DNA of 64,000 bases from Streptomyces sp. NBC_00193 (GTDB lineage: Bacteria; Actinomycetota; Actinomycetes; Streptomycetales; Streptomycetaceae). The notes under the pieces are model-generated. The model saw nothing but the letters and a program-made list of their open reading frames with translations, was not told the DNA's origin and did no database searches. Shown here piece by piece: positions 38,812 to 49,100 of this stretch (position 1 is its first letter; the number at the start of each line of letters is the position of its first letter). The DNA lies in assembly GCF_026342735.1 (NCBI RefSeq), contig NZ_JAPEMM010000002.1, positions 806,001-870,000 of the forward strand. The letters run 5' to 3'. The translations under genes were made by a program, and so were the position numbers.

Positions 38812-40005
38812 TCAGTTCGCGGCGGCCCGCGCCGGTCGCCTGAGCAGGTAGCCGGCCGCGCCCAGGACGAGCACCGCCATGCAGGCGATGAACACCAGTC
38901 CCGCGCCCTCCAGCCCGAGGGGGCCCTCCAGTACGCCCACTCCGATCACGGGCAGCGAGATGCCCGTGCAGGCCACCAGGAACAGGGTGGAGATCACGGC
39001 CGCCCGCTGGTCCGCGGGGGACGCTCCGGCCACGGCGGACAGTGCCCCGCGGAAGGCGAGCCCCTGACCGACTCCGCTGACGAGGGCGCTCAGCACCACC
39101 AGGACCAGCAGGTCCCACCACAGTGCGCCGGCGAGCAGCGCCAGCCCGGCGAAGAGCACGGCGCACCCCAGCGGCAGCGAGCGCTCCACCCCGATGCGGC
39201 CGACGGCCAGCTGCCCGGCAGTGGAGGCGAAGAAGGCCAGGGCGACCACCAGCCCGCTCACGGCCCGGTTGTGCACGTCCAGGGACTCCGCGAGGAACGC
39301 CGGGCTGACGGAGGTGAACACCCCGAAGAGGGCGAAGCCCACGAACGCGGCGATCGCGGCCGGCCCGAACACCGCCCGCACCTGCGGGGGCAGGGCCGGC
39401 TTCTGCGGTCGTACGGTGCTCAGCGGCCGCCGCTCGCGCACCGTCTCCGGAAGCCGCAGCAGGACCACGGCCGCGGCAGCCACGAGCGCGAGGTGCACCA
39501 CGAAGGGCAGGTACAGCGGCCAGGAGGCGTACTGCGCCAGGATTCCGGCGAGCAGCGGACCGCAGCCCAGTCCGCCCATGTTGGCGGCCGTCGCGACGAA
39601 CGTGGCCCGGGAGGCGCCGCCGGGCGGTGCAAGCTCCATCACGTACGCCGTGGCGGCCCCGGTGAACAGGCCTGCGGACAGGCCGGACAGCAGCCGTCCC
39701 GCGTACAGCCAGGGCATTCCGTCGGCGCACAGGAAGCAGACGGCGCTCGCCGCGGCGAAGCCCAGCCCCGCCAGCAGCACCGGCCGCCGGCCCACGGCGT
39801 CCGAGGCATTGCCCGCCAGCAGCAGTACGCCGATGACCCCGAAGGCGTACACGGCGTACACCACGGTCACCATCAGCGCGGAGAAGCCGAACTTCTCCTG
39901 GTAGAGCCCGTAGAGCGGGGTCGGCAGCGTGGTGCCGGCCATGCAGACGACGAACACCGCACCGCTCAGCAGGCACCGGCGCCACGCTTGTCGATCAAGG
40001 TCCAT
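38812..40005 (-). CDS. MFS transporter
   Basis: A 397-residue, 12-helix major facilitator. The loop 2-3 motif NASDAVGRRPVLLAGL (G-x-x-x-D-x-x-G-R-R) is present, and the N-terminal helix reads LLSGAVFVVCMAGTTLPTPL. The start is ATG 40005. It resembles drug or sugar efflux permeases. It converges with xdhC, and no neighbour shows its substrate. Confidence 0.9.
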   Translation of the reverse strand: MDLDRQAWRRCLLSGAVFVVCMAGTTLPTPLYGLYQEKFGFSALMVTVVYAVYAFGVIGVLLLAGNASDAVGRRPVLLAGLGFAAASAVCFLCADGMPWLYAGRLLSGLSAGLFTGAATAYVMELAPPGGASRATFVATAANMGGLGCGPLLAGILAQYASWPLYLPFVVHLALVAAAAVVLLRLPETVRERRPLSTVRPQKPALPPQVRAVFGPAAIAAFVGFALFGVFTSVSPAFLAESLDVHNRAVSGLVVALAFFASTAGQLAVGRIGVERSLPLGCAVLFAGLALLAGALWWDLLVLVVLSALVSGVGQGLAFRGALSAVAGASPADQRAAVISTLFLVACTGISLPVIGVGVLEGPLGLEGAGLVFIACMAVLVLGAAGYLLRRPARAAAN

Positions 40006-40043
40006 GGGGCCGACCGTATCCCGTGGGGAGCTCGGGGCTCGCG

Positions 40044-40553
40044 TCAGTACACCAGCTTGTAGGTCACGTCCTTGGGGACGGGGTCCGGTGCGGTGTCGGT
40101 GTAGAGGAGCCGGATCATGGTGAAGCGCCGGAGGTCGGGGTGGTCCGGCCAGGCCTGCGGATGGCTCAGGGTCACCGTGACCGGGTAGGCGCGGAAGCGG
40201 CCGGCCGCGCAGTACGGGCGGCAGTCGTTCACCATGTCGGTGCCGGTGGCCGTAGCGCTGCCCGGCCCCCAGCTGTCCCAGCGGAGACCGACGAGCCGGT
40301 TGTTCCCGTCGCCGCAGGCGAGGATGTACTCCGTGGGGCGCGTCTGCGCCTGCGAGAAGCAGTCGACGAGCACGACCGGATCCTGTGGATCCGGTGTGCG
40401 GGCGGACGAGGCGGCGCCGCCGGTGTGGGCGGAGGAGGAGGCGGAGGCCGGGATCACGGCGGCCGTCAGCGCGGCCACCGCGCACAGCAAGGTCGCCGTC
40501 CGCACCTTGCGCCGGGATGCGCGTGCGGGGCGGCCACCTGCGGAAACGTTCAC
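40044..40553 (-). CDS. secreted hypothetical protein
   Basis: About 169 residues starting at GTG 40553, with GAGGAAGG some 10 bases upstream. A Sec signal peptide is clear: RRKVRTATLLCAVAALTAAV then IPASASSSA. The mature part has four Cys (VDCFSQ, LACGDG, NDCRPYC), so two disulfides are likely. PTEYILACGDGNNRLVGLRW is a segment seen in small Streptomyces secreted proteins of unknown function. Confidence 0.8.
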   Translation of the reverse strand: MNVSAGGRPARASRRKVRTATLLCAVAALTAAVIPASASSSAHTGGAASSARTPDPQDPVVLVDCFSQAQTRPTEYILACGDGNNRLVGLRWDSWGPGSATATGTDMVNDCRPYCAAGRFRAYPVTVTLSHPQAWPDHPDLRRFTMIRLLYTDTAPDPVPKDVTYKLVY

Positions 40554-40629
40554 GGAAGAGACCTTCCTCGCGGCTCTGCGCTCCGCCGGCACCACCGGCG
40601 TCCTCCCAGCTTCCCCCATGGGAGTGGGG

Positions 40630-40660
40630 CCCGCACCCGCGGGAACAGCGCGGGTGCGGG
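40630..40660 (-). terminator. terminator after serine hydrolase gene
   Basis: CCCGCACCCGCG-GGAACAG-CGCGGGTGCGGG has 12-bp perfect arms and a 7-base loop, 24 bases past the stop of the minus-strand gene. Confidence 0.8.
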
Positions 40661-40684
40661 CGGGTCACGGGGGCGGGCGCCGGG

Positions 40685-41878
40685 TCACTTGCGCAGCAGG
40701 GCGCAGACGAAGTCCTCCTGGACCTCCCGGACCTGTGCGAGCAGGTCGGGGTTGCTGGTCAGGGAGGTCTGAGCGGTGATCGAGAAGGTCAGCGAGCGGC
40801 GGCCGTCCGCCGTGGCCGCCGCGAGCTGCGTGTAGCCGGCCGTGTTGCCGGTGTGGCCGTACACCGTTCCGCAGCGCGTGGTGTAGCGGAAGATCGCCAG
40901 GCCCGCCTCGGAGCGGCCGGGGCCGGGGGGCTGGGACAGGGCGCCGGGGATGAACCTGAACTGCTCGCGCCGGGTGCGCTCCGAGACGAGGGCGCCGCCC
41001 GCGTAGCCCCGGATGAAGGCGGTCAGGTCCTTCGGCGTCGAGACGATGCCTCCGGACGCCCAGGCCCCGGAGGCGCCCACGGCCTCGCTGACGTCGATGG
41101 GCCCCTCCTGCGGATCGATCTGGTAGCCGTGGAGGAAGGGGGTGGGCAGCCGGTATCCCTGGGGCAGGCTCGTGGCCCGCAGGCCCAGGGGTTCGTAGAC
41201 GAACTCGCGCAGCAGTGTCTCGTACCGGCGTCCGGTGGCGGCCTCGGCCATGAGGGCGACGGCGATGTTGTCGGAGTTGGAGTACTCGTAGCGGCTGCCC
41301 GGGGGGAAGGCGAGGTCCTCGTCGGCTACGAAATCCAGCAGGCGGCGGGAGTCGAAGCGGTGACGGGGGTCCTCGGAGATGATGTCGCGGAACCCCTCGG
41401 AGGCCGAGTAGTCCGGCAATCCGCTGGTGTGGTTCAGCAGTTGGCGGAGCGTCACTTCATGCCAGGCCTCCGGCTGCCCGGGGAGCACCTCACCGATCGT
41501 GTCGTCCAGGTGCAGCCGGCCTCGGTCGACGAGTCCGAGGGCCACCGCTCCGCTGAAGGCCTTGGCCACGCTGGCGATCCGCATGTGGTCCGTCGCCCGC
41601 GGCGGCCGGCCGCTCTCCACGTCGGCCACGCCGGCCCGGTAGACCTCCGTGCGCTCGCCGTCGCGCAGGACGGCGATGACCCCGGGGGGCCCGTCGGGCC
41701 GCTCCACCAGCTCCCGCAGTTCCTGGTGGAGGGCGGCCCCGGGGGGCGGGTTCCGGTCCGCTCCGGCCTGTGCGGGCTGCACGGAGACGGCGAGCAGGGC
41801 GCCGCACGCGGCGGTGGCGGCGGCCAGGCGCAGCGACGGACGGATGCGACCGGAGTGGCCGTGCGGGCGTCGGGACAC
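40685..41878 (-). CDS. secreted serine hydrolase, beta-lactamase/D,D-carboxypeptidase family
   Basis: About 397 residues with signal peptide LRLAAATAACGALLAVSVQP then AQA. The active-site set is S103-V-A-K106 (RIASVAKAFSG), YSN (YEYSNSDN) and HTG (YGHTGNTAG), the class C / DD-peptidase pattern. The start is GTG 41878 with GGGAGG upstream; a longer start lies before the signal peptide and is unlikely. It acts outside the membrane on cell-wall peptides, esters or beta-lactams. Confidence 0.92.
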   Translation of the reverse strand: MSRRPHGHSGRIRPSLRLAAATAACGALLAVSVQPAQAGADRNPPPGAALHQELRELVERPDGPPGVIAVLRDGERTEVYRAGVADVESGRPPRATDHMRIASVAKAFSGAVALGLVDRGRLHLDDTIGEVLPGQPEAWHEVTLRQLLNHTSGLPDYSASEGFRDIISEDPRHRFDSRRLLDFVADEDLAFPPGSRYEYSNSDNIAVALMAEAATGRRYETLLREFVYEPLGLRATSLPQGYRLPTPFLHGYQIDPQEGPIDVSEAVGASGAWASGGIVSTPKDLTAFIRGYAGGALVSERTRREQFRFIPGALSQPPGPGRSEAGLAIFRYTTRCGTVYGHTGNTAGYTQLAAATADGRRSLTFSITAQTSLTSNPDLLAQVREVQEDFVCALLRK

Positions 41879-42028
41879 GGAGGTACCTCCCGGGGAAGAC
41901 GGACGCGGTGGCCCACGATGGCAGGGCCCGCTCCGGCTCCGGCGGCGACGCGGCCGCACGCCCGCGCTCCGTGGCCCATCCGGCCCTGGCGGGCTCGCGC
42001 GGCGCCTGGGGCCTGGGGCCTGTCGCGG

Positions 42029-43834
42029 CTACCAGACGGGGATGGGCGCGGGCGCCTCCGTGCCGAGGTCCGGTGCGTCGCGGAGTTCGACGGTGGTCCC
42101 GGGCCGGTGGAGCTCGAGGATCACCAGGGTGTTCCCGCCCGCGCGCCAGAGGGGACCCGGTGCGTACAGGGTCTTCTGCGGGCCGCGCTCCCAGAACCTG
42201 CCCAGGGCGAAGCCGTTCAGCCAGACCATGCCCTTGGTCCACCCGGGGAGGGCGATGAACGCGTCGGCCGGGGCGTCCAGTTCGACGGTGACCCTGTGGA
42301 AGGACGGGCCGTCCGGGAGCTCACCGGGGCCGAACCGGAGTCCCGACAGGTCGTCGAGGGGCAGCGGCCTGATCTCCCAGCCGAACTGGTACTGGTTGTC
42401 CAGCCTGACCCCGTCGCGGATGCCCTTGCGATCGGCCAGCAGGGGGCCGTAGTTGATGCGCCCCTGGTTCTCCACGAGGATGTCGAGCTCCGCTCCCCCG
42501 TCGGGTACGGCGACGGTCAGCGCGGCGAGCGGCTCGTCGCGTTCCAGCAGCCCGATCTCCCGTCCGTCCAGGAAGACCTGGGCGCGGTCGGCCAGCCCGT
42601 CGATGCGCAGCGCCGCCTCGGGCAGGGGTCCCCGTAGGCGGGTCCGGTAGTGGATCAGGCCCAGGGACTGGCCCGCTTCCTCCATGGTCAGCGGCTCGAC
42701 GTGGTGCACGGGCTTGGCGAGCGCGTCCAGGGAGTCGGCCAGCGAGACGTGTTCGTCCACGGTGAGCACCCGGGGAACGACCCGCGGGGGCAGGGCGGGC
42801 GGTTCGTGGGTGACGGGGGCGGTGTGACGGCCGATGACCTCGCGGAAGAGGTGGAACTTGTGGGTGAGTTCGCCGGCCTCGCCGACGGGGGCGTCGTAGT
42901 CGTAGCTCGTCACGTCGGGCTGGTAGGTGGTGCCGTCGTGGTTGGCGCCGTTCCACCAGCCGAAGTTGGTGCCGCCGTGTCCCATGTAGATGTTCACCGA
43001 TGCGCCCGCGGCGAGCAGGCTGTCCAGGGTGGCGGCGGCTTCCTGCGCGTCGCGCGTGTGGTGCGGCTCGCCCCAGTGGTCGAACCAGCCGTGCCAGTAC
43101 TCCACACAGACCAGCGGGCCTTCCGGCTGGTACGTGCGCAGGGTCGCGAGCGAGCTCTCGGGGCGCGAGCCGAAGGTTCCGGTGGTGAGGACGCCGGGGA
43201 TGCGGCCGCCGAGCTGGAACCCGTGGTCGGCCCCGTCGGTGGTGAACAGCAGGCAGTCCAGGCCCCGTCGGACCAGGCCGTCGCGGAGGTGTTCCAGGTA
43301 GCCGGTGTCGTTGCCGAAGCTGCCGTACTCGTTCTCGACGCCCACCGCCACCACCGGCCCGCCCCGGCTGCCGAGCAGGGGGACCAGTACGGGCGCCAGG
43401 GTGTCGAACCACGCGTCGACCGCGGCCAGGTAGGCGGGGTCGCGGCGGCGGAGCCGGATCGTGCGGTCGGCCAGCAGCCAGCCGGGCAGTCCGCCGAAGT
43501 CCCATTCGGCGCAGATGTAGGGGCCGGGCCGGACGATGACGTCGAGTCCCAGGTCGCCGGCGGTGCGGATGAAGGCCGCCACGTCGTTCGGCCCGTCGAA
43601 GGTGAACGTGCCGGGCCTGGGCTCGTGGACGTTCCAGGCCACGTAGGTCTCGATGGTGTTCACGCCCATCGCGCGCAGGCGCAGCAGGCGGTCGGCCCAG
43701 AGGTCGGGGTGCACCCGGAAGTAGTGGATGGCCGCGGAGACGATCCGGTGCGGGCGGCCGTTCCGCAGGAAGCCGGTCTCGTCCGTGGTCAGCGTCGTGA
43801 TCGGCGTCGCGACGGGCGGGTGGGGTGGCTGCAC
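42029..43834 (-). CDS. beta-galactosidase, glycoside hydrolase family 35
   Basis: A 601-residue GH35 enzyme. SAAIHYFRVHPDLWADRLLR and NTIETYVAWNVHEPRPGTF are the family start, the acid/base is E169 in VGVENEYGSFG, and the nucleophile is E245 in LVCVEYWHGWFDHWG. C-terminal beta domains follow (GMVWLNGFALGRFWERGPQ). There is no signal peptide, so it is cytosolic. The start is GTG 43834. A LacI-type operator lies 77 bases upstream, so sugar induction is likely. Confidence 0.94.
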   Translation of the reverse strand: MQPPHPPVATPITTLTTDETGFLRNGRPHRIVSAAIHYFRVHPDLWADRLLRLRAMGVNTIETYVAWNVHEPRPGTFTFDGPNDVAAFIRTAGDLGLDVIVRPGPYICAEWDFGGLPGWLLADRTIRLRRRDPAYLAAVDAWFDTLAPVLVPLLGSRGGPVVAVGVENEYGSFGNDTGYLEHLRDGLVRRGLDCLLFTTDGADHGFQLGGRIPGVLTTGTFGSRPESSLATLRTYQPEGPLVCVEYWHGWFDHWGEPHHTRDAQEAAATLDSLLAAGASVNIYMGHGGTNFGWWNGANHDGTTYQPDVTSYDYDAPVGEAGELTHKFHLFREVIGRHTAPVTHEPPALPPRVVPRVLTVDEHVSLADSLDALAKPVHHVEPLTMEEAGQSLGLIHYRTRLRGPLPEAALRIDGLADRAQVFLDGREIGLLERDEPLAALTVAVPDGGAELDILVENQGRINYGPLLADRKGIRDGVRLDNQYQFGWEIRPLPLDDLSGLRFGPGELPDGPSFHRVTVELDAPADAFIALPGWTKGMVWLNGFALGRFWERGPQKTLYAPGPLWRAGGNTLVILELHRPGTTVELRDAPDLGTEAPAPIPVW

Positions 43835-43911
43835 GTGTGCGCTCTCTTTCGGTGCTCCGGGTGCTGCTCGACTCGTCGACCGACGGGGCTCCGGCAGGAG
43901 GGAACCCCGCA

Positions 43912-43927
43912 TAGAAAGCGCTTTCTA
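43912..43927. promoter_or_regulatory. LacI-family operator
   Basis: TAGAAAGCGCTTTCTA is a perfect 16-bp palindrome with the central CG of LacI/GalR-family sites. It is placed upstream of the GH35 gene. No LacI gene is in the window. Confidence 0.8.
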
Positions 43928-44001
43928 CGGCCGCGGATCACGCTAGGCCGAACCAGCCCGGGGGGTCAAGGGAGATCGCGCATGCGGGAGCGGCGGTGGG
44001 C

Positions 44002-44955
44002 TCACTCGTCGAGGAAGAAGGCGGTCCTGCGGACCGTGAGGGAGCGGGTCATCGTGCGCAGGTCGTCGTCGGAGACCGTGGGGCCGCCTCCGGTGAGGAC
44101 CACGATGGCGCCCTGGCGTCGCGCGATGTACCGGACGGAGTCGTACGTGGGCGAGCGCCAGGTGTCGGGGGCCACCTGTTCGCAGGGGCCCGTGTCGCGC
44201 TGCGCGCTCGCGGACTCGACCTCGCACGTGTCCGGAGGCGCGAAGCCCGGCAGCTGCGGTGCGACGGTCACCCGGATGCCGCGCGCCTCGCGGTCGGCGG
44301 CGCTGGTGGGAACCGAGGACGGCAGGATCAGGTAGCCGAAGGTGCCGCCGTACGTGCCGGCCTCCGCGAAGTGCACGCGGTAGCCGTCCAGGTCGGGGGC
44401 CAGCAACGGGACCTGGGAGGCGGCGAGTCGCTGCTCCCGGTACTGCGATATCTGCCGATCGTCGAGCACGCCCGTCAGCGGCCACAGCAGGACGAGGACC
44501 CCCGCGAGCACCCCCCAGCGCCTGCGGGAGCCGACGCCGGGAAGAGCGACGGCGGCCGCGGCCGCGTACGCCGCGGCCAGCAGGAGCGGAGCGGTGAACA
44601 AGAGCCATGGCCCCGAGGGACCCGCCCGGGCGGACAGGACGGCTGCCAGCACGCCCAGCACCCCGCCCACTCCGGCCACCCGCCAGGCAGGACGGACGCC
44701 GACCACCCGCAGCACCACCCACCCGAGCAGGGTCGCCACCACGGGCACGGCCGCCATCAGCGTGAGGAAGAACCCCACGCACCCCCAGCCCTCGCTCTGG
44801 CAGAAGTCCTCCAACTCCCAGGGCAGGAAGGGAACCAGGATGCGCAGGCCCCCCAGCAGCGCGCCCACACCGGCGGGCCGGACCAACGGCCGGAGAGCTT
44901 CGCTGCCACTGGTACGGCCCGCCCCGCCGCCCTTTTCCTCGACCGTCACGTCCAT
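44002..44955 (-). CDS. hypothetical membrane protein
   Basis: A 317-residue protein with five or so hydrophobic helices in the first half (VGFFLTLMAAVPVVATLLGW, VAGVGGVLGVLAAVLSA, WLLFTAPLLLAAAYAAAAAV, WGVLAGVLVLLWPLTGVL) and an extracellular C-terminal domain with two Cys (PDTCEVES, GPCEQVA). ATG 44955 is preceded by GAGGGGCGG. No family is recognised. Confidence 0.75.
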   Translation of the reverse strand: MDVTVEEKGGGAGRTSGSEALRPLVRPAGVGALLGGLRILVPFLPWELEDFCQSEGWGCVGFFLTLMAAVPVVATLLGWVVLRVVGVRPAWRVAGVGGVLGVLAAVLSARAGPSGPWLLFTAPLLLAAAYAAAAAVALPGVGSRRRWGVLAGVLVLLWPLTGVLDDRQISQYREQRLAASQVPLLAPDLDGYRVHFAEAGTYGGTFGYLILPSSVPTSAADREARGIRVTVAPQLPGFAPPDTCEVESASAQRDTGPCEQVAPDTWRSPTYDSVRYIARRQGAIVVLTGGGPTVSDDDLRTMTRSLTVRRTAFFLDE

Positions 44956-45047
44956 GCCCGCCGCCCCTCGGTGAACACCCAACCAGGCCACCCATCGTGG
45001 TGGCGCTGCCGTGCTCACACCATGAGTACGGATACTCATTCGCCCGG

Positions 45048-45110
45048 GCCGAGGGCCTCGGGCTCGGCCTGTCCATCGTGCAGGCCATCGCCCACGCCGC
45101 GGCGCGGGCC
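45048..45110 (+). pseudogene. fragment of a sensor histidine kinase ATPase domain
   Basis: Twenty-one codons read AEGLGLGLSIVQAIAHAAAR, the G2 box region of a HATPase_c domain (GLGLSIV). The sequence before and after does not continue the domain. It is a small remnant of a two-component kinase gene. Confidence 0.55.
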
Positions 45111-45136
45111 CCGGTCCCCCGGACTGGAACTCGTTG

Positions 45137-45484
45137 GGGCTGGCACGCCTTGTCGGCCGCCTTGAAGACCGGGCCCCGCGGGTCGACACCCAGCGTGTCG
45201 CCGTTGAGGTCGAGCCCGCCCTCGGAATTAAGGTCGGGGAACCTGGGGACTCCGTTCTCCCGCATGCACTTCGCATACGCGAGCGTGCTCTTCTTGTCGC
45301 CCGCGGCCGACTTCGAGGCGCCCGGTGCGGCGGAGTCGCCGTCATCACCGCCGGCTCCGCCGCACGCGCCCGCTAGCAGAAGGACGGCCGCCACCCCCGG
45401 CCGCGGAGGCCACCGGCGACCGGGCCACCTCGGTCGCCGAGTGCTCGTGCTGTGCGGGCGACCGTGGCCAGAGGCACCGCGCAT
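45137..45484 (-). pseudogene. 5' part of a lipoprotein gene, truncated
   Basis: The frame starts at ATG 45484, has a lipobox (VAAVLLLAGACGG), and then KKSTLAYAKCMRENGVPRFP and GPVFKAADKAC, a pattern of Streptomyces lipoproteins often encoded beside two-component and ABC genes. After ADKACQP the homology ends and the frame runs on without a stop into unrelated DNA. The break lies within about 30 bases of the kinase fragment, so a deletion appears to have joined the two genes. Confidence 0.6.
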
Positions 45485-46148
45485 GTCAATCTCCGTCCCT
45501 CGTGGAGGTTCCTGTCGGCTTCGCCGGCGACGGGCGCGGACGAAGCCCGGACTCTTGATCCCACGCTAGGGACCAGGGGGTTTCGGGGAGCTATCGCCAA
45601 CGCCGGGACCGCGGCCCGGTCGGCGGACCGAGGGCGTCCGCTCATCCACCGGACACGCCTCCCGTGGCAGTCGCAACGTCGCGCGCAACGACCGACCTCC
45701 GCGCGGCGGTCCATCTGCCGCCAGCTGCTTGAGGGTTGATGAACTGTCAGGGATGAGCACACCTGCGGACTTTGGGTGGACGTCGGTGGAGCTCGGCCCG
45801 TACATGGTGGTTGATTCCGGGCCATGGACGGCTCTTGACGGTACATGGGCGTTGTGCGAATCTCTCGACAGGTCTGGACCAATTGTCTTCATCGGGTGGG
45901 GGCCCGAGCTGTCAGACGTCTCCGGCGATCCTCGGATTTCCGGCGGTCCCGACCACTCACGGCCATCGGCCGGTCCCCGGGGGAGGGCCGGACGTCCACG
46001 GTGGCCGGTGCCGTCACCGAACCCGTTCGCCGCAGCCTGCCGTTGACCTCTGAAGCCCTGACGCGCGGTACTCCGCGCCCCATGCTGCGTCCGCACGTTG
46101 ACGTGCGCTGCTCTTCCACCCTGCTCCGACGTCCTAAGTGAGCCGCCG
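45485..46148. other. 664-base gap upstream of the NRPS genes
   Basis: I see no convincing gene here. CGCACGT-TG-ACGTGCG (46092-46107) is a perfect palindrome 41 bases before the first NRPS start and could be an operator. A 98-codon frame at 45753-46046 has no recognisable features. Confidence 0.4.
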
Positions 46149-49100
46149 ATGTCCGAAGTACTCCCCTTGCCCCCCTGCAGACCGGCCTCGCCGGCCCAGC
46201 AGGGCGTCTGGCTGACCGATCGACTGGGACTGGCCCGCGAGGCGTTCCACATGCCGGTGCGGATCTCCTTCGACCGGATCGACGCGGAGGCGCTGGCCCG
46301 CGCGGTGCGCGCCGTGACCAGGCGTCACCCGGCCCTGGCCGCCCGGCTGGTGGAGCGTGACGGCCGGGTCTGGCAGGAAGCGGCGGCGCAGCGGCCCGAA
46401 CTGGTGCAGCTCGCAGCGCCCGCGGACGAGGCCGACTTGGAGAAGCGGCTGGAGGAGGAGACCGCCCGCCCGTTCACCCTGGAGACCGGCCCGCTCAGCC
46501 GCTTCACCCTGCACCGGCGCGCCGACGGCAGCGCCGAGCTGCTGGTCACCGCCCACCACGCGGTCTTCGACGGCAACTCCAAGGACGTCCTGACCCGGGA
46601 CCTCGCAGCCGCGTACGGCTCGGCGCTCCTGCCCGAGCCCACCGCACCGGCCACACCGGTCACATCGCTCACACCGGGAGCCTCGACGGCGGATCCGGGC
46701 ACCGTACGGAGGGCCTCCGAGTGGTACGGGCCGCGTTGGGCCGCCGCCACCGACCCGGTACTGCCCGGCGCACCGCGTACGCCGACCGCGGCCGGGGCCG
46801 GTGAGGCGGTCGAGTGGCGCCTCGACGGCGCCGAGGCCAGGGAGTTGGCCACTGCGGCCGCCCTCGCCGGCACCACCGTCTTCGAGTTCCTGCTCGCGGC
46901 TCTGCACGGACTGCTGCGCCGCTACGGCGGCGAAGCCGTGCCGGTGTCCGTCCCGCTCTCCACCCGGACGCCAGAACTCGCAGATGAAATAGGGTTGTTC
47001 GTCAACGAGCTACCCGTCCATGCGCCCGCGGCCGGTGCATCGGAGACCTTCGCCGCCTTCGCCTCCGCCGTACGGACCGAGCTGCGGGCCGGCTACCCGT
47101 ACCGCGGCGTGCCCTTCGGCAGCGCCGTCGCCGGACTGGGCCCCCGCGTCGGCCTGACCGCGGTCTCGCTCGGCTACCGCAGACGCGGCCCGGACCCGGA
47201 CTTCGCCGGCACCGGCGCCCGGATCGCCTGGGCGGTGCACAACCGCACCGCCCGCAACACCCTCCACCTCCAGGTCGTCGAAGCCCCCGCCGGCCACGGC
47301 CCCCTGGGCGGCGGCATCGACTTCAGCCTCCAGTACGACCCGGCCGTGCTCGCCCCGGACACCGCCCGCCGGATCGCCGGCCACTACGGCACCCTGCTCG
47401 CCGGGGCGGTCGCCGCGCCCGAGACCCGACTGCCGGACCTTCCGCTGCTGGACGCCGCCGAGCTCCGGGCCGTCACCACCGCGCCGAACGCCACCGCCCG
47501 GCCCTATCCGGCCGACCGGACCGTGCTCGACCTGGTCCGCGCCCAGGCCGCCGCCACTCCCGAGGCGATCGCGGTCAGCGCGGCCGACCGCCATCTCGGC
47601 TACCGCGAACTTGTCCTCCGTACCGATCACTTGGCCGCTGCACTGCGCGCTGCCGGCGTCGGGCCCGGCGACCTGGTCGCCCTCCACCTGGACCGCACTG
47701 CGGACCTGCCCGCCGCGCTGCTCGCCGTCCTCGCCACCGGCGCGGCGTACCTGCCGCTGGACCCCGGCTATCCGGCCGAGCGCCTCGCCCTCGTGCTGCG
47801 CGACTCCGGAGCCGTTCTGGTGCTCGCGGACCGCGAGCCCTCCCCGGAGGTCGCCGCAGCCGCCCCCGCGGTCCTACGGATCCCCGCGCCGTCGGCGCAG
47901 GACCCGGCCGAGGCCTCCACCGCCGCCGTCTCCGCCACGGACTCCGACTCCGACCCCGGTCCGGACGACGTGGCGTACGTCCTCTACACCTCCGGCTCCA
48001 CGGGCCGCCCCAAGGGTGTTTCCGTCGGCCACCGGGCACTGGTCAACCTGCTCACCTCCTTCGCCGACCGGCTCGGCTCCGGCCCGCAGCACGCCTGGCT
48101 CGGCTTGACCTCGCTCTCGTTCGACATCTCCGCGCTGGAGCTCTACCTGCCGCTCATCACCGGCGGCCGCCTGGTCCTGGCCCCGGACGGCCTCGCCGTG
48201 GACGGCCCCGGCCTGCTCGCGCTGATCGCCGCCGAGGGTGTCACCCACGTCCAGGCCACCCCCTCCGGCTGGCGGGTGATGCTCACGGCCGGGAGCGGCT
48301 CCGGCCCTCTCACCACCGTCACGGGCCTCGCCGGCGGCGAGGCACTGCCGCTGCCGCTCGCCCGCGACCTGCGCGCGCGCACCGCCCGGCTGTTCAACGT
48401 GTACGGGCCCACCGAGACCACCATCTGGTCCACCTGTGCCGAACTCCCCGCCGAGCCGGAGCAGGTCAGGATCGGCCGCCCGATCGCCAACACCCAGACG
48501 TACGTGGTCGACGAGCAGCTGAACCCCACCCCGCTCGGCATCCCCGGCGAGCTGCTGATCGGCGGGGACGGCGTCGCCCACGGCTACCTCGGCCGACCCG
48601 GACTCACCGCCGAACGCTTCGTGCAGAGCCCCTTCGGCCCGCCCGGCGCCCGGCTGTACCGCACCGGGGACCGCGCCGTGTGGACGCCCGACGGCGAGCT
48701 CGACTTCCTCGGCCGGATCGACGACCAGGTCAAGATCCGCGGCCACCGGATCGAACTCGGCGAGATCGAGTCCGCCCTGCTGGAACACCCCGCCCTCGCC
48801 CAGGCCGCCGTTGCCGTCCACACCGAGGAGGACGGGGAGCCCTTCCTCGCCGGCTACCTGGTCCCGGCCGCGGGCGCCCCGTCGCCCGCCCCGGCCGACC
48901 TGCGCGACCACCTGATGCGCACGCTGCCGGCGGCGATGACACCGCAGCGCTGGCTCACCATGGAGCGCCTGCCGCTCACCCCGAACGGCAAGTTGGACCG
49001 GCGGGCCCTGCCGGTACCGCCCCGCGAGGCTCCGACGCCACGGGCCGACGACACGGGCGACACCACCGACATGGGCGACGCAGGCGACGCGACCACCGGA

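Noticed and set aside
45753-46046. 98-codon frame upstream of the NRPS genes
   Set aside because: No good ribosome site, no recognisable feature, and the second half is Arg/Pro-rich as in random high-GC sequence.
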